Shown here: in pieces, positions 59,675 to 64,000 of the stretch
Position numbering within the stretch: the stretch's first letter is position 1
Layout: each line of letters opens with the position of its first letter
From: an uncultured Sulfitobacter sp.
Lineage (GTDB): Bacteria > Pseudomonadota > Alphaproteobacteria > Rhodobacterales > Rhodobacteraceae
Direction of reading: 5' to 3'
Assembly: GCF_947502895.1 (NCBI RefSeq)
Contig: NZ_CANNBM010000001.1
Location: 248,001 to 312,000 of the forward strand
Length of the DNA stretch: 64,000 nt
Notes under the pieces: model-generated
What the model saw: only the letters and a program-made list of their open reading frames with translations
Databases searched by the model: none
Told to the model about the DNA's origin: nothing
Translations under genes and position numbers: made by a program

Positions 59675-60714
59675 CACTAATACAAGCCTTCCGCGATCAG
59701 GCGATCTCTTGCGCGGCGCTTGGCAGCCCGTTCATGGGGCAGCTCTTGAATACTCTGGCCGAAAACTGGCCGCAGGACAGCGCATTGGCGCGCAAATTTG
59801 AAGCTTTCGGAGGTGATATCGGGCCTGCGGGCCATTCGCTTCCGTTGCGCGTGGCAGGTGGCTTACATGCGCTGGTGTTGACGCGGCGCGATGCGGGGTT
59901 GGTGGCGGTATATCCACCCAACACGCCTTCCGACGCTGATCTGCGCGATGCAGTTCTTGCGGCGCTCACAACACACGCGGCGTTTATGGAGACCTGGACA
60001 GCCAGCGCGCCACAGACGAACGAGGTGCGGCGCTCTAGCGTGCTGATTGCGGGTGCGCGGGTCGCAGTGGCGCAGTTCGACCTGCCTCTGCACCTGAGCG
60101 AGCTGGGCGCAAGCGGCGGTCTGAACCTCATGTGGGATCACTACGCCCTTGATCTGGCGGGTACACGCTATGGCCCCGACATGCCTGTTCTGTCTCTCAG
60201 CCCCGAGTGGACAGGCCCGCCACCACCCGTAGCCACGCCGCAGATTGCAAGCCGTGCGGGAGTGGACCTTAACCCGCTAGACCCTCAAAACGGAGATGAT
60301 CTGCTGCGGCTCACGGCATATCTATGGCCGGACCAGCCCGAGCGTCTGGCGCTGACGCGGGCGGCGGCATCGGTAATGACAGCGCAGATAGACAAAGGCG
60401 ATGCAATCGAATGGCTGGCAACACGTCTGGCCTCGGCCCCACAGGGGCAGATCCACCTGATCCAGCATTCTGTCGCGTGGCAGTATTTCCCCGCGGCCAC
60501 ACGCGCCCGTGGCACCGCATTGATCGAGGCAGCAGGCAACAAAGCCACAGCAAACCGACCGCTGGCGTGGCTTTCGATGGAGAGTGATGGCGACACGACG
60601 GGCGGTAAGGGGGCCGCGATTACCCTGCGTCTCTGGCCCGGTGATATGACACTGTCGTTGGGACGGGCAGATTTTCACGGGCGCTGGGTACACTGGGCGC
60701 CAGCAAGCGGGTGA
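59671..60714 (+). CDS. DUF2332 family protein
   Basis: A 347-residue cytoplasmic protein of the DUF2332 family, with LHLSELGASGGLNLMWDHYALD as the most characteristic segment. This Gly-rich stretch resembles a nucleotide or SAM-like loop but no activity is established. It is translationally coupled to pth by ATGA overlap, which does not by itself imply a functional link. A hydrolase gene follows 64 bases downstream. Confidence 0.8.
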   Translation: MTLIQAFRDQAISCAALGSPFMGQLLNTLAENWPQDSALARKFEAFGGDIGPAGHSLPLRVAGGLHALVLTRRDAGLVAVYPPNTPSDADLRDAVLAALTTHAAFMETWTASAPQTNEVRRSSVLIAGARVAVAQFDLPLHLSELGASGGLNLMWDHYALDLAGTRYGPDMPVLSLSPEWTGPPPPVATPQIASRAGVDLNPLDPQNGDDLLRLTAYLWPDQPERLALTRAAASVMTAQIDKGDAIEWLATRLASAPQGQIHLIQHSVAWQYFPAATRARGTALIEAAGNKATANRPLAWLSMESDGDTTGGKGAAITLRLWPGDMTLSLGRADFHGRWVHWAPASG

Positions 60715-60778
60715 TACGGGACTGGCAGCCTTTGGTTGCGCGTGATTGAGTGGGGCCAACAGAAAAAGGAACGATCCC

Positions 60779-61942
60779 ATGCGAACATTCATAAAATGGC
60801 TGCTTAGAATTGTATTCGTTCTGGTGCTTGCCGCGCTTGTGATCGGGCTGTGGCAGCGCGAACAGATCACGCGACTGCTGGCGGTCAATTCGCTCTTTAC
60901 CGAAGAAAAAATCGTGCAGAATTTTTCGAACATGGACGCAGCGTTTCTGACCGTGCCCGTGCCGCGCGGCGATGGACCCACGGCAGAGCTGCCTTATGGC
61001 CCTGATGCCGTCCTGCCCCCGCAGGTGGCCGACTGGGCAGAGGCACGCGATGTGACGGCGTTGGTCGTGCTGAAGGACGGGCAGATCGTGCACGAGAGCT
61101 ATTACAAAGGCACTGCGCCTGAAGATTTGCGGATATCGTGGTCGGTCGCCAAAAGCTATCTGTCCGCGTTGTTCGGTGTGCTGTTGCAAGAAGGTGCCAT
61201 TGCATCACTGGACGATCCCGTCACGCGCTATGCGCCTGCGCTTGTGGGTGGTGCATACGACGGGGCGAGCATCCGCAACGTGCTCAACATGGCCAGCGGC
61301 GTGACTTTTGACGAGGATTACCTTGACCAGAGTTCGGATATCAACCGCATGGGCCGTGTGCTGGCGCTGGGCGGCAGTATGGACGAATTTGCCGCTGGCA
61401 TCAGCGAGACGTTCACGAACGCGGGCGAGATGTGGAAATATGTCTCGATTGACACACATGTCCTGTCGATGGTCGTGCGCGGCGCAACGGGGCGGCCCAT
61501 TGCCGCGTTGCTGAGTGAAAAGGTCATCGCCCCTATGGGGCTGGAGCAGACGCCCTATTACCTGACGGACGGGTTTGGCACCGCCTTTGTGCTGGGGGGC
61601 CTGAACCTGACCACGCGGGATTATGCACGTATGGGCCAGATGTTTTTGCAAAACGGGCGCTATAACGGTGTGCAGATCGTGCCTGAAGATTGGGTCGCCG
61701 CTTCGACCGTACCATCCGCGCCAACAGCGGTGGGGGCGATCGGCTATGGCTATCAATGGTGGATACCGCAGGGCGCTGTGGACGGTGAATTCATGGCGCG
61801 CGGGATTTACGGGCAATACGTTTATGTCAACCGCACACGCGGCGTGGTGATCGCCACCAATGCTGCCGATCGCAGATTCCGTGACGAGGGCGTCTCGGCA
61901 CAGAACATCGCAATTTTTCGTGCCATTGCAGATAACATTTAG
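60779..61942 (+). CDS. Beta-lactamase-fold serine hydrolase (class C/PBP-like)
   Basis: A 387-residue protein with an N-terminal membrane anchor (about residues 5-27, LLRIVFVLVLAALVIGLW), so the catalytic domain is periplasmic. The nucleophile motif SxxK is SVAK in SWSVAKSYLSALFG; the second motif is YVS in GEMWKYVSIDTHVLSMVV, in place of YxN; the third KTG-like element is not obvious. Such proteins are mostly esterases or peptidases rather than antibiotic-resistance enzymes. AAAGGA precedes ATG 60779. It is followed by the DUF2237 gene after 12 bases. Confidence 0.88.
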   Translation: MRTFIKWLLRIVFVLVLAALVIGLWQREQITRLLAVNSLFTEEKIVQNFSNMDAAFLTVPVPRGDGPTAELPYGPDAVLPPQVADWAEARDVTALVVLKDGQIVHESYYKGTAPEDLRISWSVAKSYLSALFGVLLQEGAIASLDDPVTRYAPALVGGAYDGASIRNVLNMASGVTFDEDYLDQSSDINRMGRVLALGGSMDEFAAGISETFTNAGEMWKYVSIDTHVLSMVVRGATGRPIAALLSEKVIAPMGLEQTPYYLTDGFGTAFVLGGLNLTTRDYARMGQMFLQNGRYNGVQIVPEDWVAASTVPSAPTAVGAIGYGYQWWIPQGAVDGEFMARGIYGQYVYVNRTRGVVIATNAADRRFRDEGVSAQNIAIFRAIADNI

Positions 61943-61954
61943 GGAGACAGGATT

Positions 61955-62332
61955 ATGGAGCCGGACGAAAGTACGAATGTCGAAGGTGGCACGCTGGAGC
62001 TGTGCGGGAATGATCCTGTGACAGGTTTTTTCCGCGACGGACACTGCAACACCTGTGCTGCGGATCAGGGCAGCCATACGGTTTGCGCAATAATGACCGC
62101 CGAATTTCTGGCGTTTTCAAAATACGTGGGGAATGATTTGTCCTCGCCCAACCCCGCCTTTGGTTTTGCGGGGCTGAAACCCGGTGATAAATGGTGCCTG
62201 TGTGCGGGGCGCTTCATGCAGGCCGCCGAGGAAGGGTGTGGGCCAAAGGTGCATCTGGCCGCCACACATCTGCGCGCATTGGAAGTGGTGCCATTAGATG
62301 TATTGCGCGCGCACAGTCTGGACGCAGCCTGA
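61955..62332 (+). CDS. DUF2237 family protein
   Basis: A 125-residue cysteine-rich protein of the DUF2237 family. Cysteines lie in ELCGNDPVTGFFRDGHCNTC, in HTVCAIMT and in KWCLCAGRF; FLAFSKYVGNDLSSPNP is the conserved core. No signal peptide. No function is known; cofactor or metal binding by the cysteines is possible. The stop overlaps the ATG of the DUF4893 gene (TGATG), and it is 12 bases after the serine hydrolase, so the three genes form one unit. Confidence 0.85.
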   Translation: MEPDESTNVEGGTLELCGNDPVTGFFRDGHCNTCAADQGSHTVCAIMTAEFLAFSKYVGNDLSSPNPAFGFAGLKPGDKWCLCAGRFMQAAEEGCGPKVHLAATHLRALEVVPLDVLRAHSLDAA

Positions 62333-62913
62333 TGCATCGCGCGCTGCTCCTCGCTGCCCTTTGGGCGCTCCTCGCAGGGGTTGCGGCGGCGCAGGACATC
62401 CGCGTGCAAGAGCAATCAAGGCTGGACCGGTTCGAGAGGTTGGCAGGCACAGCTTTGCTGGAGGCATTTGCACAGGGCAGTGCGGGCGATGTAGCAGCCC
62501 TGACAACGGCCTTGTCCGGCACACCACAGGTTGCCTTTGACCCAAGTTTGCAGGGGGAGTGGCGCTGCCGCACGATGAAGCTGGGCGGCACGCCTGCGCT
62601 GGTGGTCTATAGCAATTTCAAATGTCGCATGACGCTGGATAATACCGGCGTGACCTTTGAAAAGCTGTCAGGCTCACAGCGGACCTCGGGGCGGATCGAG
62701 ATGCGGGACGGGCGCGCAGTCTATCTGGGCGTTGGGTATGTGGCGAGCGAGACGCCGCGGGCGTACAGCGATCTGGCTGCGGATTTTGAGGGTACAGGCA
62801 CCATCACACCCGATGTCGCCGTGTTCGAACGGGTATCAGACACACGGGCGCGGCTGATGTTCCCCGCTCCCGTAAACGAGAGTGATTTCGACATCCTTGA
62901 GCTTACACGTTAA
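62332..62913 (+). CDS. DUF4893 family exported protein
   Basis: A 193-residue protein with a signal peptide (MHRALLLAALWALLAGVAAA, cleavage near AAAQ). The mature part has CRTMKLGGTPALVVYSNFKC, which gives one likely disulfide, and GVGYVASETPRAYSDL. It belongs to the DUF4893 family, common in Rhodobacteraceae and without known function. Translation is coupled to the DUF2237 gene by TGATG. The frame also opens at 62191, but the signal peptide supports the start at 62332. Confidence 0.85.
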   Translation: MHRALLLAALWALLAGVAAAQDIRVQEQSRLDRFERLAGTALLEAFAQGSAGDVAALTTALSGTPQVAFDPSLQGEWRCRTMKLGGTPALVVYSNFKCRMTLDNTGVTFEKLSGSQRTSGRIEMRDGRAVYLGVGYVASETPRAYSDLAADFEGTGTITPDVAVFERVSDTRARLMFPAPVNESDFDILELTR

Positions 62914-62949
62914 GGCGGGCGGGGCACATGGCCCCTGCCCTCGTCTTGC

Positions 62950-64000
62950 TCAGGCGAATTCGCCCATCTCGAAGCCCAGCGCGCGGGCCACGGTGAAGAT
63001 GTCCTTGTCGCCACGGCCACACATGTTCATTACCAGCAAATGGTCTTTTGGCAGTGTCGGCGCGATCTTGATCACATGGGCAAGCGCATGCGACGGCTCC
63101 AGTGCGGGGATGATCCCCTCCAGCTCACAGCATTTCTGGAAAGCAGCCAATGCCTCGACATCAGTGATCGAAACATATTGCGCGCGGCCGATGTCATGCA
63201 GCCAAGCGTGCTCTGGCCCGATACCCGGATAGTCGAGACCTGCGGAGATTGAGAAACCTTCGAGGATTTGACCATCATCGTCTTGCAACAGATAGGTGCG
63301 GTTGCCGTGCAGCACACCAGGGCGGCCACCTGTGAGAGAGGCGCAATGCTCCATCTTGGCATTCACGCCCTTGCCACCAGCCTCGACACCGATGATGTTG
63401 ACCTCTTTGTCATCGAGGAAGGGGTAGAAAAGGCCCATCGCGTTAGAGCCGCCACCGATGGCCGCGATCAGCGTGTCGGGCAGACGGCCTTCGGCCTTTT
63501 CCATCTGGGTGCGGACTTCTTTGCCGATGATGCTTTGGAAATCGCGGACCATTGCGGGGTACGGGTGCGGGCCTGCAACGGTGCCAATGCAATAGAAGGT
63601 GTCGCGCACGTTGGTGACCCAATCGCGCAGCGCATCGTTCATCGCGTCTTTGAGCGTGCCACGACCCGATGTGACGGGAATAATCTCTGCTCCCAGCAGG
63701 CGCATGCGAAAGACGTTGGGGGCCTGACGCTCTACATCGTGGGCGCCCATGTAGACCACACACTGCAGACCGAATTTGGCGCAGACGGTGGCCGTGGCCA
63801 CACCGTGCTGGCCTGCACCTGTCTCGGCGATGATGCGTTTCTTACCCATACGACGGGCGAGAATTATCTGGCCCAGCACATTGTTGATCTTATGCGCACC
63901 GGTGTGGTTCAGCTCGTCGCGCTTCATGTAGATTTTCGCGCCACCCAGCTCTTCGGTCAGCCGCTCGGCGTGATAGAGGGGGCTGGGGCGGCCCACGTAA
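62950..64000 (-). CDS. trpB: Tryptophan synthase beta chain (5' end outside window)
   Basis: The C-terminal ~350 residues of TrpB, which condenses indole and serine to tryptophan with PLP. The frame is open through the window edge; YVGRPSPLYHAERL at the edge is internal, so about 55-60 N-terminal residues are missing. The PLP-lysine lies in ELNHTGAHKINNVLGQ; the phosphate loop is IGGGSNAMGLF, and GETGAGQHGVA appears here as AETGAGQHGVA. The usual alphaproteobacterial neighbour upstream is trpF, which would lie outside. trpA is at 40826, far from it. Confidence 0.96.
   Translation of the reverse strand, partial: YVGRPSPLYHAERLTEELGGAKIYMKRDELNHTGAHKINNVLGQIILARRMGKKRIIAETGAGQHGVATATVCAKFGLQCVVYMGAHDVERQAPNVFRMRLLGAEIIPVTSGRGTLKDAMNDALRDWVTNVRDTFYCIGTVAGPHPYPAMVRDFQSIIGKEVRTQMEKAEGRLPDTLIAAIGGGSNAMGLFYPFLDDKEVNIIGVEAGGKGVNAKMEHCASLTGGRPGVLHGNRTYLLQDDDGQILEGFSISAGLDYPGIGPEHAWLHDIGRAQYVSITDVEALAAFQKCCELEGIIPALEPSHALAHVIKIAPTLPKDHLLVMNMCGRGDKDIFTVARALGFEMGEFA

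Noticed and set aside
60779..61942. Antibiotic-resistance beta-lactamase
   Set aside because: The protein has an N-terminal anchor, a non-standard second motif and no clear KTG, which fit esterase/peptidase relatives better.

Overview
The window is chromosomal DNA of a marine alphaproteobacterium, most likely a member of the Rhodobacteraceae (Roseobacter group). This rests on recognisable protein families and gene order, not on a search: a glutathione-dependent formaldehyde dehydrogenase, a six-gene Mrp Na+/H+ antiporter with an A-B fusion, a TAXI-type TRAP importer, a LuxR-type regulator beside an RTX exoprotein, a two-domain L25/Ctc followed by pth, and DUF4893/DUF2237 genes. The DNA is GC-rich, densely packed and full of 4-base ATGA/GTGA start-stop overlaps.

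Layout. 1-459 has no convincing gene but carries a 21-base motif found again, inverted, at 37469. 460-6648: phosphodiesterase-like hydrolase, alpha/beta hydrolase coupled to an acyl-CoA synthetase, BON-LysM protein, ABC exporter; then tRNA-Gly(TCC). 6982-9883: a three-gene coupled operon (PLP lyase, M24 hydrolase, Asp/Glu racemase-like enzyme). 9949-13232: a periplasmic isoquinoline-oxidoreductase-type molybdenum enzyme with a diheme cytochrome. 13257-17838: SDR/TetR divergent pair, class III alcohol dehydrogenase, NAD(P)-binding protein/LysR divergent pair. 17835-23773: the Mrp operon. 23934-30176: ALDH-GNAT-SDR operon, then quinone oxidoreductase, an Old Yellow Enzyme homologue and an aldo/keto reductase. 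30255-36725: Usp, fused TRAP permease, TAXI binding protein and RpiR regulator, divergent from a class III aminotransferase.

36726-39581 is the most accessory-looking stretch: a gene-poor zone around tRNA-Ser(GCT), a possible 57-residue membrane protein, the shared motif, and a HTH protein with tandem 47-residue TPR-like repeats. 39578-41617 has ychF and trpA. 41910-49543 has a second Old Yellow Enzyme homologue, a hydantoin-racemase-like enzyme and a five-component branched-chain/amide ABC importer, divergent from a GntR/FCD regulator. 50041-54542: LuxR-type regulator and a 1218-residue secreted RTX/DUF4214 protein. 54876-64000: lldD overlapping a sulfotransferase-like gene, an MFS transporter, L25, pth, DUF2332, a beta-lactamase-fold hydrolase, DUF2237, DUF4893 and the 3' part of trpB.

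The general theme is uptake and oxidation of small organic compounds by an ion-homeostasis-conscious marine heterotroph. Several catabolic modules carry a divergently transcribed regulator with a visible palindromic candidate operator. No CRISPR array, insertion sequence, rRNA or complete prophage was seen. No system could be shown from sequence alone to be new; the best candidates are the HTH-TPR protein beside tRNA-Ser, the three-enzyme operon at 6982-9883, and the LuxR/RTX pair.
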